64,000 bases of DNA from Pseudomonas fluorescens. Lineage in GTDB: Bacteria > Pseudomonadota > Gammaproteobacteria > Pseudomonadales > Pseudomonadaceae. The translations under genes and the position numbers were made by a program. The stretch spans positions 293,549 through 357,548 of the forward strand of contig NZ_MOBX01000005.1 of assembly GCF_003732425.1 (NCBI RefSeq), given 5' to 3'. Shown here piece by piece: positions 35,516-50,500 of this stretch. The notes beneath the pieces were generated by a model, which saw only the letters and a list, made by a program, of their open reading frames with translations, was not told the DNA's origin and did not search any database. Every line of letters starts with the position of its first letter. The first letter of the stretch is position 1.

Positions 35516-38500
35516 ATGAGCAGTGTTGTTGCCATCGTCAAAAGCATTGTCGGTCAAGTATTTGTAGTCTCCCCCGAGGGTGTACGTCGCGTACTCGTTG
35601 AAGGCGATCGCCTGTTCGTTGGCGACCAGATCGACACCGGTCTCTCCGGCGCCGTGTCGCTGGAATTGGCCGATGGCCGCACCCTTGATCTGGGCCGTGA
35701 AACCCAGTGGAGCGCCAACGCGCCCGACTCCAGCACTGACCTGGCCGAAGCCACCGCGCAGGCAGCGCCGTCGGTAGCCGAACTGCAGCAAGCCATCGCC
35801 GCTGGTGTCGACCCGACCACCGCGCTGGATGCCACCGCTGCCGGCCCGAGCGCCGCAGGCACGGGCGGTGCCGCCGGTGGTGGTCACAGCTTCGTCATGC
35901 TCGACGCCACCGCTGGCCGCGTTGACCCGACCATTGGTTTCCCGACTGCTGGCATCAATGCTGGCGGTCAGGCCGCACAAAACATCACCGCTGGCCAGAC
36001 CACCGACACCACCACCAACGCCCTGCGTGACTCGACCCTGAGCCTCAGCGCCACGCCGTCCATCACCGAAGCCGGCGGCGTGCTGGTGTACACCGCGACC
36101 CTGACCCAGGCGCCGCTGACCGACCTGACCATCACCCTGTCCAACGGCGCGGTGATTGTGATCCCGGCCGGCTCCACCACTGGCACCGTCAACGTGCCGC
36201 TGGCGCCGAACGACACCGTTTATAACGACCCGACCCAGATCGACGTGACCGTCACCGGCACCACCGGCGGCAATGGCATCACCGTGACCCCGCCGACCAC
36301 TCCGGCGACGACGCAGGTCACCGACACCATCGACACCACCACCGTCACCCTGACGGCCGGGCCGAGTGTCACCGAAGGCGGCCAGATCACCTACACCGCG
36401 ACCCTGACCAACCCGGCGCAAACCCCGGTCACCGTCACCCTGTCGAACGGTTCGACCATCACCATCGGCGCGGGCCAGACCACGGGCACCGTCAACGTGC
36501 CGACCCCGGCCAACGACGTCTATAACAACGGCAGCACCGTCACCACGACGATTACTGGTGCCAGCGGCGGCAACTTCGAAAACCTGGTGCCGAACCCGAC
36601 GCCAGCGGTGACCACCATCACCGATTCGATCGACACCACCAACCTGACCCTGACCGCCACCGGTTCAGTGGTCGAAGGCGGCCAGATCACCTACACCGCG
36701 ACCCTGACCAACCCGGCACAAACCCCGGTCACCGTCACCCTGTCGAACGGTTCGACCATCACCATTGAAGCCGGCCAGACCACTGGCACCGTCAACGTGC
36801 CGACAGCGCCGAACGACGTCTATAACAATGGCGGCACCGTCAGCACCACCATTACTGGCGCCAGCGGCGGCAACTTCGAAAACCTGGTGCCGAACACCAC
36901 GCCAGCCACCACCACCGTTACCGATTCGATCGACACCACCAGCGTGAGCCTCACCGCCACCGGTACGGTCGTCGAAGGCGGCCAGATCACTTACACCGCG
37001 ACGCTGACCAATGCTGCGCAGACCCCGGTAACGATCACCCTGTCGAACGGCTCGACCATCACCATTGACGCCGGCAAGACCACAGGCTCGGTCAACGTGC
37101 CGACTGCGGCCAACGACGTTTACAACAATGGCAGCACCGTCAGCACCACCATCACCGGTGCTAGCGGCGGCAATTTCGAAAACCTGGTGCCGAATACGAC
37201 GCCAGCGACCACCACCATTACCGACTCGATCGACGACACCAACCTGTCGCTGACGGCTACCGGCACCGTGGCTGAAGGGGGTTCGATTGTTTACACCGCG
37301 ACCCTGACCAACCCGGCCGGCACGCCGGTGACCGTGACCCTGAGCAACGGCTCGGTGATCACCATCGAAGCGGGTAAAACCACTGGCACCGTGACCGTTC
37401 CAGCGCCGGCCGATGACGTTTACAAAGACGCCGGCAAAGTCGAAGTCACCATCAAGGACGCCACCGGCGGCAACTTCGAAAACCTGGTGCCGAGCACCAC
37501 GCCAGCCGTGACCGAAGTGACTGACACTATCGACACGTCGACCGTGAAACTGACGGCTGACACCTCAGTGGCAGAAGGTGGCACCGTCACCTACACCGCC
37601 ACCGTCGGTGCGCCGGTCACCGGCTCGCCTGTCATCGTGACACTGGCCAACGGCCAGAGCATTACCATTGAAGTCGGCAAAACCACCGGCACCGTGACCA
37701 CCACCGCGCCTAACGATGCGTTGGCCGGCAATGCGCCGCTGACCAACTCGATCACCGGCGTTTCCGGTGGTAATTACGAAGATCTGGTGGCCGACAAGAC
37801 CCCGGTTTCGACCAGCGTTACCGATGTTGCCGACACCACCAACCTGTCGTTGAGCGCGACCGGCTCCGTAGCCGAAGGTGGTTCGATCGTTTACACCGCG
37901 ACCCTGACCAACCCGGCAGGCACGCCGGTGACCGTGACCCTGTCGAACGGGTCGGTGATCACCATCGAAGCGGGCAAAACCACCGGCACCGTGACCGTTC
38001 CTGCACCAGCCGATGACGTCTACAAGGACGCCGGCAAGGTCGAAGTCACCATCAAGGATGCTACGGGCGGCAACTTCGAGAACCTCGTTCCAAGCACCAC
38101 GCCAGCGGTGACCGAAGTCACTGACACCATCGACACCTCGACGGTCAAACTGACCGCCACCGAGTCGGCCGCTGAAGGTGGCACCGTCACCTACACCGCC
38201 ACCGTCGGCGCGCCAGTTACCGGCTCGCCTGTCGTGGTGACCCTGGCCAACGGCCAGAACATCACCATCGAAGTCGGCAAAACCACCGGCACCGTGACCA
38301 CCACCGCGCCAAACGATGCGCTGACCGGCCACGCGCCGATCACCAACTCGATCACAGGTGTCACTGGCGGCAACTACGAGAACCTGGTGGCCGACAAAAC
38401 CCCGGTCAGCACCACCGTGACCGACACCGTCGACACCACTAACCTGTCGCTCAGCGCGACCGGCACCGTGGCTGAGGGCGGTTCGATTGTTTACACCGCA

Positions 38501-41500
38501 ACCCTGACCAATCCGGCCGGCACGCCAGTGACCGTGACCCTGAGCAACGGCTCGGTGATCACCATCGAAGCGGGCAAGACCACCGGCACCGTGACCGTTC
38601 CGGCGCCTGCCGATGACGTCTACAAGGACGCCGGCAAGGTCGAAGTCACAATCAAAGATGCCACTGGCGGCAACTTCGAGAACCTGGTGCCAAGCACGAC
38701 ACCAGCCGTGACCGATGTGACTGACACCATCGACACCTCCACCGTGAAACTGACGGCCGACACCACTGTGGCTGAAGGCGGCACCGTTACCTATACCGCT
38801 ACTGTCGGCGCGCCGGTCACCGGCTCGCCTGTCGTGGTGACCCTGGCCAACGGTCAGAGCATCACCATCGAAGTCGGCAAAACCACTGGCACCGTGACCT
38901 TCACCGCGCCGAACGATGCGCTGACCGGTCAGGCGTCGCTGGGTAATTCGATCACAGGTGTGAGTGGCGGCAACTACGAAAACCTGGTGGCCGACAAGAC
39001 CCCGGTTTCGACCACAGTAACTGACACCGTCGACACCACTGACCTGTCGCTCAGCGCCACCAACTCGGTCGCCGAGGGCGGTTCGATCATCTACACCGCG
39101 ACGCTGACCAACCCGGCTGGCTCGCCGGTGACTGTGACCCTGAGCAACGGCTCGGTGATCACCATCGAAGCAGGCAAAACTACTGGCACCGTGACGGTTC
39201 CTGCACCAGCCGATGACGTCTACAAGGACGCCGGCAAAGTCGAAGTCACCATCAAGGATGCTACGGGCGGCAACTTCGAGAATCTGGTACCGAGTACTGT
39301 GCCAGCCGTGACCGAAGTCACTGATACCGTCGACACCACCAGCGTCAAACTCACCGCCACCGAGTCGGCGGCTGAAGGTGGCACCGTTACTTACACTGCC
39401 ACCGTTGGCGCACCAGTCACCGGCTCGCCTGTCGTCGTGACCTTGGCCAATGGTCAGAACATCACCATCGAAGTCGGCAAAACCACCGGCACCGTGACCA
39501 CCACTGCACCGAACGATGCACTGACCGGTCAGGCGCCGCTGACCAACTCGATCACTGATGTGAGCGGCGGCAATTACGAGAACCTCGTTGCCGACAAGAC
39601 TCCGGTTTCGACCACCGTTACTGACACTGTCGACACCACCAACCTGTCGCTCACCGCGACTGGCACCGTGGCTGAAGGCGGTTCGATTGTTTACACCGCG
39701 ACCCTGACCAACCCGGCCGGCACGCCGGTGACCGTGACCCTGTCGAACGGTTCGGTGATCACCATCGAAGCGGGCAAAACCACCGGCACCGTGACCGTTC
39801 CTGCACCAGCCGATGACGTCTACAAGGACGCCGGCAAGGTCGAAGTCACCATCAAGGATGCTACGGGCGGCAACTTCGAGAACCTCGTTCCAAGCACCAC
39901 GCCGGCCGTGACCGATGTCACTGACACCATCGATACCTCGACGGTCAAACTGACCGCCACCGAGTCGGCCGCTGAAGGTGGCACCGTCACCTACACCGCC
40001 ACTGTTGGCGCACCGGTCACCGGTTCCCCTGTGGTCGTGACCTTGGCCAATGGTCAGAACATCACCATCGAAGTCGGCAAAACCACCGGCACCGTGACCA
40101 CCACCGCACCGAACGATGCGCTGACCGGCCACGCGCCGATCACCAACGCGATCACCGACGTTTCCGGCGGCAATTACGAAAACCTCGTGGCCGACAAAAC
40201 CCCGGTCAGCACTACCGTCACCGACACTGTCGACACCACCAACCTGTCCCTGAGCGCGACCGGTTCGGTCAACGAAGGCGGCCAAATCACCTATACCGCG
40301 ACCCTGACCAATGCTGCGGGTTCGCCGGTCACCGTGACACTGTCGAATGGTGCCGTGATCACCATCGACGCCGGCAAAACCACTGGCACTGTCACCGTCG
40401 ACGCACCGAAAGATGACGTCTACAAAGATGCCGGCACCGTTGAAGCGACCATCAAAGGCGCGACCGGTGGCGACTTCGAAAACCTGGTCACCAGCACAGC
40501 GCCAGCGGTCACCACCGTCAACGACACCATCGACACCTCCACCGTGTCGCTGACCGCCACGACAAACGTCGCTGAAGGCGAAACCGTGGTCTACACCGCG
40601 ACCGTGACCGCGCCAGTGACTGGCTCGCCGGTTGTCGTGACCCTGTCAAACGGCCAGACCATCACCATCGCTGTCGGTGAAACCACCGGTTCGGTGAACT
40701 TCGTTGCACCGAACAGCCCTCTGGCCGGTGGCAGCTCGCTGAGCGTGACCATCGACGGCGCCACTGGCGGCAACTACGAAAAACTGGCAGTCGACGGCAA
40801 GTCCGCCGACACCGCGGTTTCGGACACCACCGACACCACCAACCTGAACCTGACCGCGACCGATTCGGTGGCTGAAGGCGGGTCGATCGTTTACACCGCG
40901 ACGCTGACCAACCCGGCCGGCACCCCGGTAACCGTGACTCTGTCGAACGGTTCGGTAATCACCATCGAGGCCGGTAAAACCACCGGCACCGTGACCGTTC
41001 CTGCGCCAGCCGATGACGTCTATAAAGACGCCGGTAAAGTCGAGGTCACGATCAAGGATGCAACCGGCGGCAACTTCGAGAATCTGGTGCCAAGCACCGT
41101 GCCGGCGGTGACCAATGTCACCGACACCATCGACACCACCACCGTCAAACTCACCGCCACCGAGTCGGCGGCTGAGGGCGGCACCGTGACTTACACCGCG
41201 ACCGTCGGCGCGCCAGTGACCGGTTCGCCTGTGGTCGTGACCTTGGCCAACGGCCAGAACATCACCATCGAAGTCGGCAAAACCACTGGCACCGTGACCA
41301 CCACCGCGCCGAACGACGCGTTGACCGGGCATGCACCGTTGACCAATGCGATCACTGAGGTGAGCGGTGGTAACTACGAGAACCTGGTGGCCGACAAGAC
41401 GCCGGTTTCGACCAACGTCACTGACACTGTCGACACCACCAATCTGTCGCTGACTGCGACCGGCACCGTTGCGGAAGGTGGTTCGATCATCTACACCGCG

Positions 41501-44500
41501 ACGCTGACCAATGCGGCTGGCTCGCCAGTGACCGTGACCCTTTCAAACGGCGCGGTGATTACCATCGAAGCCGGTAAAACCACTGGCACCGTGACCGTTC
41601 CGGCGCCAGCCGATGACGTCTACAAAGACGCCGGCAAAGTCGAAGCAACGATCTCCACCGCTACCGGTGGCAACTTCGAAAATCTGGTGCCGAGCACTGT
41701 TCCAGCCGTCACCGAAGTGACTGACACCATCGACACGTCGACCGTGAAACTGACCGCGAGCGAGTCCGCCGTTGAAGGTGGCGCCGTCACCTACACCGCG
41801 ACCGTCGGCGCGCCGGTGACGGGTTCGCCGGTTGTGGTGACCCTGGCCAATGGTCAGAACATCACCATCGAAGTCGGTAAAACCACCGGTACCGTGACCT
41901 TCACCGCACCGAACGATGCGTTGAACGGTCATGCGCCGATCACCAACTCAATCACGGGTGTCACTGGCGGCAACTACGAAAATCTCGTGGCCGACAAAAC
42001 GCCGGTCAGCACCACCGTGACTGACACCGTCGACACCACCAACCTGTCGCTGAGCGCGACTGGCTCGGTGGCTGAAGGTGGCTCGATCGTCTACACCGCC
42101 ACATTGACCAACGCTGCTGGCTCGCCAGTGACTGTGACCCTGTCCAACGGCGCCGTGATCACCATCGAGGCCGGCAAAACCACCGGCACCGTGACCGTTC
42201 CAGCACCGGCCGATGACGTCTACAAAGACGCCGGCACCGTACAGGCGACGATCAGCAACGCCACCGGTGGCAACTTCGAAAATCTGGTGCCGAGCACTGT
42301 TCCAGCCGTCACCGAAGTGACTGACACCATCGACACCTCGACCGTCAAACTCACGGCTGATACGTCGGTCGCTGAAGGTGGCACCGTCACTTACACCGCC
42401 ACTGTGGGCGCTCCAGTGACCGGCTCGCCTGTCGTGGTGACCTTGGCTAACGGTCAGAACATCACCATCGAAGTCGGCAAAACCACTGGCACCGTGACCA
42501 CCACGGCACCGAACGATGCGCTGACCGGCCACGCGCCGCTGACCAACTCGATCACCGGTGTAACCGGCGGTAATTACGAGAATCTGGTGGCCGACAAAAC
42601 CCCGGTTTCGACCACGGTCACCGATACCATCGACACCACTAATCTGTCGCTGAGCGCGACTGGCTCGGTGGCTGAAGGTGGCTCGATCGTCTACACCGCC
42701 ACATTGACCAACGCTGCTGGCTCGCCAGTCACCGTGACCCTGTCGAACGGCGCCGTGATCACCATCGAGGCCGGCAAAACCACCGGCACGGTGACCGTTC
42801 CGGCGCCAGCCGATGACGTCTACAAAGACGCCGGCACCGTACAGGCGACGATCAGCAACGCCACCGGTGGCAACTTCGAAAATCTGGTGCCGAGCACTGT
42901 TCCAGCCGTCACCGAAGTCACCGACACCATCGACACCTCGACCGTCAAACTCACGGCTGATACGTCGGTCGCTGAAGGTGGCACCGTCACTTACACCGCC
43001 ACTGTGGGCGCTCCAGTAACCGGCTCGCCTGTCGTGGTGACCTTGGCTAACGGTCAGAACATCACCATCGAAGTCGGCAAAACCACCGGCACTGTGACCA
43101 CCACCGCACCGAACGATGCGCTGACCGGCCAGGCGCCGCTGAGCAACTCGATCACCGGTGTAACCGGCGGTAATTACGAGAATCTGGTGGCCGACAAGAC
43201 CCCGGTTTCGACCACGGTCACCGATACCATCGACACCACTAATCTGTCGCTCAGCGCGACTGGCTCGGTGGCTGAAGGTGGCTCGATCATCTACACCGCG
43301 ACGTTGACCAACGCGGCTGGCTCGCCAGTCACCGTGACCCTGTCGAACGGCGCCGTGATCACCATCGAGGCGGGTAAAACCACTGGCACCGTCACCGTCG
43401 CTGCGCCGGCGGATGACGTTTACAAAGATGCAGGCAAAGTCGAAGCAACCATTGCGACCGCGACCGGCGGCAACTTCGAGAATCTGGTGCCAAGCACCGT
43501 GCCGGCCGTAACCAATGTCACCGACACCATCGACACCACCACCGTCAAACTGACAGCAACAGAGTCGACTGCTGAGGGTGGCAACGTCACCTACACCGCG
43601 ACTGTCGGCGCGCCTGTCACCGGTTCGCCGGTTGTCGTAACCCTGGCCAACGGTCAGACGATCACCATCGGCGTCGGCCAGACCACCGGTACCGCGACCA
43701 CCACGGCGCCAAACGACGCATTGACTGGCCATGCTCCACTGACCAACGCGATCACTGACGTGACCGGTGGCAACTTCGAGAACCTGGTGGCCGACAAGAC
43801 CCCGGTATCGACCAATGTCACCGACACTGTCGACACGACCAATCTATCGCTCAGCGCTACCAATTCGGTCGCTGAAGGCGGTTCGATTGTTTACACCGCG
43901 ACCCTGACCAACGCCGCTGGCTCGCCAGTAACCGTGACGCTGAGCAACGGCGCCGTGATCACCATCGAAGCCGGTAAAACCACCGGTACCGTGACTGTCC
44001 CTGCCCCGGCTGATGACGTCTACAAAGACGCCGGCACTGTGCAGGCGACCATCAGCAACGCCACCGGTGGCAACTTCGAAAATCTGGTGCCAAGCACGAC
44101 GCCGGCCGTGACCAGTGTTACCGACACCATCGACACCACCACCGTGAAACTGACGGCTACCGAGTCGACAGCTGAGGGTGGCAACGTCACGTACACCGCC
44201 ACTGTTGGTGCTCCGGTCACGGGTTCACCAGTTGTGGTGACCCTGGCCAACGGTCAGACCATCACCATCGGTGTCGGCCAGACCACCGGCACAGCGACCA
44301 CCACCGCACCGAACGATGCATTGACCGGTCAAGCACCGCTGACCAACTCGATCACCAACGTGACTGGCGGCAACTACGAAAACCTCGTGGCCGACAAGAC
44401 CCCGGTATCGACCAATGTCACCGACACTGTCGACACGACCAATCTTTCGCTGAGCGCGACCGGTACCGTGGCCGAGGGCGGTTCGATTGTTTACACCGCG

Positions 44501-47500
44501 ACGCTGACCAATGCGGCTGGCTCGCCAGTCACCGTGACGCTGTCCAACGGCGCCGTGATCACCATCGACGCCGGCAAAACCACTGGCACCGTGACCGTTC
44601 CAGCCCCGGCCGACGACGTCTACAAAGATGCCGGTACCGTGCAGGCCACGATCAGCAACGCCACCGGTGGCAACTTCGAAAATCTGGTGCCGAGCACCAC
44701 GCCGGCCGTGACCAACGTTACTGACACGATCGACACCACCACCGTGAAACTGACGGCTACCGAGTCGGCGGCTGAAGGCGGCAATGTCGTCTACACCGCA
44801 ACCGTCGGTGCACCAGTAACCGGTTCGCCTGTAGTGGTAACCCTGTCGAACGGCCAGACCATCACCATCGGCGTCGGCCAGACCACCGGCACTGCAACCA
44901 CCGCAGCGCCAAACGATGCATTGACCGGTCATGCGCCACTGACCAACGCGATCACCAACGTGAGCGGCGGTAACTACGAAAACCTCGTCGCGGATAAGAC
45001 GCCGGTCAGCACTACGGTGACCGACACTGTCGACACGACCAATCTGTCGCTCAGCGCTACCAATTCGGTCGCTGAAGGCGGTTCGATCGTCTACACCGCG
45101 ACGCTGACCAATGCGGCTGGTTCGCCAGTGACCGTGACGCTGTCGAACGGCGCCGTGATAACCATCGACGCCGGCAAAACCACTGGCACCGTGACCGTTC
45201 CAGCCCCAGCCGATGACGTCTACAAAGACGCCGGCACCGTGCAGGCGACGATCAGCACCGCCACCGGTGGCAACTTCGAAAACCTGGTGCCGAGCACCAC
45301 GCCGGCCGTGACCAGCGTTACCGACACCATCGACACCACCACCGTGAAACTGACGGCAACGGCTACTGCGGCAGAAGGCGGCAATGTCGTCTACACCGCA
45401 ACCGTCGGTGCACCAGTAACCGGTTCGCCAGTCGTGGTAACCCTGTCGAACGGCCAGACCATCACCATTGGTGTTGGCCAGACCACGGGCACCGCAACCA
45501 CTACCGCACCAAACGACGTATTGACCGGTCACGCACCGCTGACCAACGCGATCACCGATGTCAGCGGCGGTAACTACGAGAACCTCGTGGCTGACAAAAC
45601 GCCGGTCAGCACTACGGTGACCGACACCGTCGACACCACCAATCTGTCGCTCAGCGCTACCAATTCGGTCGCTGAAGGCGGTTCGATTGTTTACACCGCG
45701 ACCCTGACAAACGCCGCTGGCTCGCCAGTCACCGTGACCCTGTCGAACGGCGCCGTGATCACCATCGAGGCCGGCAAAACCACCGGCACCGTGACCGTTC
45801 CGGCGCCAGCCGATGACGTCTACAAAGACGCCGGCACCGTGCAGGCAACCATCAGCACCGCCACCGGTGGCAACTTCGAAAACCTGGTGCCAAGCACGAC
45901 GCCGGCTATCACCAGCGTCACCGACACTATCGACACCACCACCGTGAAACTGACGGCAACGGCTACTGCGGCAGAGGGCGGCAATGTCGTCTACACCGCA
46001 ACCGTCGGCGCACCAGTAACCGGTTCGCCAGTCGTTGTAACCCTGTCGAACGGTCAGACCATCACCATCGGTGTTGGCCAGACCACTGGCACCGCGACCA
46101 CCACGGCGCCAAACGACGCACTGACCGGTCACGCGCCACTGACCAACGCGATCACCAACGTGAGCGGCGGTAACTACGAAAACCTCGTCGCGGATAAGAC
46201 GCCGGTCAGCACTACGGTGACCGACACTGTCGACACCACCAATCTGTCGCTCAGCGCTACCAATTCGGTCGCTGAAGGCGGTTCGATTGTTTACACCGCG
46301 ACGCTGACCAATGCCGCTGGTTCGCCAGTCACCGTGACCCTGTCGAACGGCGCCGTGATCACCATCGACGCCGGCAAAACTACCGGCACCGTGACCGTTC
46401 CAGCCCCGGCCGACGACGTCTACAAAGACGCCGGCACCGTGCAGGCGACCATCAGCACCGCCACCGGTGGCAACTTCGAAAACCTGGTGCCGAGCACGAC
46501 GCCGGCTATCACCAGCGTCACCGATACTATCGACACCACCACCGTGAAACTGACGGCAACGGCTACTGCGGCAGAGGGCGGCAATGTCGTCTACACCGCA
46601 ACCGTCGGTGCACCAGTAACCGGTTCGCCAGTCGTTGTAACCCTGTCGAACGGCCAGACCATCACCATTGGTGTTGGCCAGACCACTGGCACCGCGACCA
46701 CCACGGCGCCAAACGACGCACTGACCGGTCATGCGCCACTGACCAACGCGATCACCAACGTGAGCGGCGGTAACTACGAGAACCTGGTAGCCGATAAAAC
46801 CCCGGTCAGCACTACCGTGACCGACACCGTCGACACCACCAACCTGACGCTGTCCGCGACCGGCACCGTGGCCGAGGGTGGCCAGATCACCTACACCGCG
46901 ACCCTGACCAACGCCGCCGGCAGTCCAGTGACTGTGACCCTGAGCAACGGCTCGGTGATCACCATCGACGCTGGCAAAACCAGCGGCACCGTGACCGTTC
47001 CAGCACCGGCCGACGACGTCTACAAAGACGCCGGCACCGTGCAGGCCACCATCACCGGTACCAGCGGCGGCAGCTTTGAAAACCTGGTCACCAGCACGGC
47101 TCCGGCCGTGACCAGCGTCACCGACACCATCGACACCACCACGGTCAGCATCACTGGCAGCAGCTCGGTGACCGAAGGCCAGACCGCCAGCTACACGGTC
47201 AGCCTGAACCACCCGGCGCAAACCGAAGTGACCCTGAAAATCGTCTACAGCGGCACCGCCGCCGACGGTTCGGACTTCACTGGCGTGTACACCGTGAAGA
47301 TCCCGGCAGGTGCGAGCAGCGCGCAGTTCAACGTTGCGACCATCGATGACAAGATCACCGAAGGCGCCGAGAACTTCGTGGTCAAGATCGATTCGGCCAC
47401 CGGTGGCAACTTCGAGAACCTCGCGGTCAGCAGCACCAACGGCAGCGTCAGCACCTCGATCATCGACAACGATGCGCCACCCGTGCTCGACCTGGACGCC

Positions 47501-50500
47501 AACAACTCCAGCGGTGCGACGGGTGCCGACTACAAAGTGACCTTCACCGAAAACACCCCGGGCGCAGGCGTGTCGATTGCCGACACCGACATCAGCATCA
47601 CCGACCCGGACAGCACCATGCTCACCGGCGCTACCGTGGTTCTGACCAACCGTCAGGACGGCGATGCGCTGAACCTGGGCAACAGCGTCAACGGCATCAC
47701 CATCAATGCCAACAGCACCAACGGCACCGTGACCCTGACGCTGTCGGGTAACGCGACGCTGGCCGATTACATGCAGGCCATCAAGAACATCAGCTTCACC
47801 AACAGCAGTGAAAACCCGAGCACGGTGCCGCGGATCATCACCGTGACCGTGACCGATGGCGGCAACTACTCCAACACCGCGACCACCACGGTCAACGTGG
47901 TGGCGGTCAACGACGCACCGGTTGCTGCACCGAGCAATGTCACAGGCACCGAAGACACGCCGCTGGTACTCGGCTGGTCGACTTTCGGCGTGACCGACGT
48001 CGACAGCCCGGCCAGCAGCCTCGGTATCAAAATCACCCAGCTGCCGGGCGAAGGCAAACTGCAGTACCTGGACGGCTCGACCTGGAAAGACGTCGCCAAC
48101 AACCAGACCTTCAGCAAGGCCGACATTGACGCGGGCAAGCTGCGCTTCCTGCCGGATGCCAACGAGTCGGGCGTCAACGGTTACGGCGGCAGCGGTGTGG
48201 GCAACAATCAGGCGGACTACGCGCAGATCAAGTTCCAGCCAACCGACGGCCAACTGCTGGGCAACACCGGCACCGTGAAGATCGACATCACCCCGGTGGC
48301 GGATGCGCCAACCGTCAGCGTGGCCGACAACAGCGTGAAGTCCACCGGCCTGATCAAGGAAGTCTGGACTGGCCTGGCGGGTCTGGGCACCGACGGCAGC
48401 GGCGCGAACTCGACCACCCTGAAAAACGTGATCGACGGCGCCGGCACCCCGAACTCCAGCGGCAACGTGACCAACGTGCAGTCGGACGGCAGTGTGGTCG
48501 CCGGCACCGCTTCGAAAACTTCGGGCCTGATCTACCTGGAAGCCGGCAAGACCTACTCCTTCAGCGGTGTGGCTGACGACAGTCTGCTGATCACCATTGG
48601 CGGCAAGAGCGTGGCTTCGGGTACTTGGGGCGCGGGCGGTGCGATCAACGGTTCGTTCACCCCGACCACCAGCGGCTACTACACCCTGGACATCTACCAC
48701 CACAACCAGAGCGGCCCGGGCAGCTACGACGTCAACCTGTCGGTCAACGGCAGCACGCCGATCGACCTGAGCAGCGCCGGCGTGCCGATCTACACCGGCG
48801 TGCAGGATCTGGTTAACTCGGGCGTGACCGTCTCCGATCTGCACGGCAGCAATGGCGAAGGCTATTACGACGGCTACAAACTCAACACCGGCGCCGAAGG
48901 CACCACGGTGAAACTGTCGGCGATCACCACCGCCCTGACTGACACCGATGGCTCGGAAACCCTGAGCGTGAAAATCAGCGGCGCACCGGTCGGCTCGGTG
49001 CTCAGCGATGGTGCGGGTCATACCTTCACCGTCACCGCCACCAGCGGCGATGCCAACGTCACTGGCTGGAACCTCGGCAGCCTGACCGTAACGCCACCAC
49101 CGTACTACAACGGCCAGTTCAACCTGACCGTGACCTCGACCTCCACCGAAATGGTCGGCGGTTCGGCCAGCAGCACCGCGACCATTCCGGTCACCGTGGT
49201 GCCGGCGGTGTACAACGCCGTGGTTGCTACATCGGGCGATGACACCTTCAACGGCACCGATGGCAACGACATCATGGTCGCCGACATCGGCGGCCTGACC
49301 GTGGTGCCGGGCACCAACTACAACATCGCGTTCATGGTCGACAGCTCCGGCAGCATGAGCGCGTCGTCGCTCAACGCGGCCAAGGACTCGCTGACCTCGG
49401 TGTTCAACACTCTCAAGCAAAGCCTGGGCGGCAGCAACTCGGGTACGGTGAACATCTTCCTGGTGGACTTCGATACCCAGGTCAACAAGTCGGTGTCGGT
49501 GAACCTCAACGACCCGAACGCGCTGACCAAGCTCAAAGCGGTACTGGACTCGATGGCGTCCGGCGGCGGTACCAACTATGAGGACGTGTTCAAGACCACC
49601 GCCAACTGGTTCCAGAGCGCTGACGCGGTGGCCAACACCGGGGCGAAAAACCTCACGTACTTCATCACCGACGGCCAGCCGACCTACTACCAGACCGGCG
49701 AGTCGACCAACCCGTACCTGTACGGCAACAAAACCCTCGATAGCCTGATCACCACCACCAACTATAAGTTGGGGACAGCGGTCAGCCTGTACCCGGACAG
49801 CACGCATCAGATCGATATCAGCGCGAACGGCTCGGTGACGGTCTGGACCAAATCGGGCGGCAATTGGTCGTATCAGAACTTCGGCACGCTGCACGCCCAG
49901 GGCGACGGCACCTATGAATTCTCCGGCCTGGCGGGCAGCGGTAGCAGCACCGATTACTACACCACTACCAACTCCAACAGCAGCTTCACCTTGCTCAGCG
50001 GCCTGTCGAACGTCGAAGCCATTGGCCTCAACAGCGGCGTCAGCCTCAACGATCTGAAGCCGTACGATTCGGATAAAACACCGCAGACCAACATCGATCC
50101 GAAGGATCTGGCCAACTCGATCATCGGTCACACCGAAGCGACGATGCCGGGCAACGACACCGTCAGCGGTGGCGACGGCAACGACATCCTGTTCGGCGAT
50201 CTGGTGAGCTTCAACGGCATTGCCGGCGAGGGTTATCAGGCGATGCAGGCATTCGTGGCCAAGGAAACCGGCGTTGACGTCAGCAAAGTCACCACCAGCA
50301 ACGTGCACCAGTACATCACCGAGCACTATCAGGCGTTCGATGTCTCCGGTGCGCATGACGGCAACGACACGCTGTTGGGTGGCGCGGGCAATGACATCCT
50401 GTTCGGCTCGGGCGGCAACGACCTGCTCGATGGTGGCAAAGGCAATGACATCCTGCTCGGCGGCACCGGCAACGACACGCTGATCGGCGGGAAGGGCAAC

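Noticed and set aside
36361..47160. Regularly spaced repeats that might suggest a CRISPR array
   Set aside because: The period is 300 bp, units are coding and in frame, and there are no short repeats with unique spacers and no cas genes.
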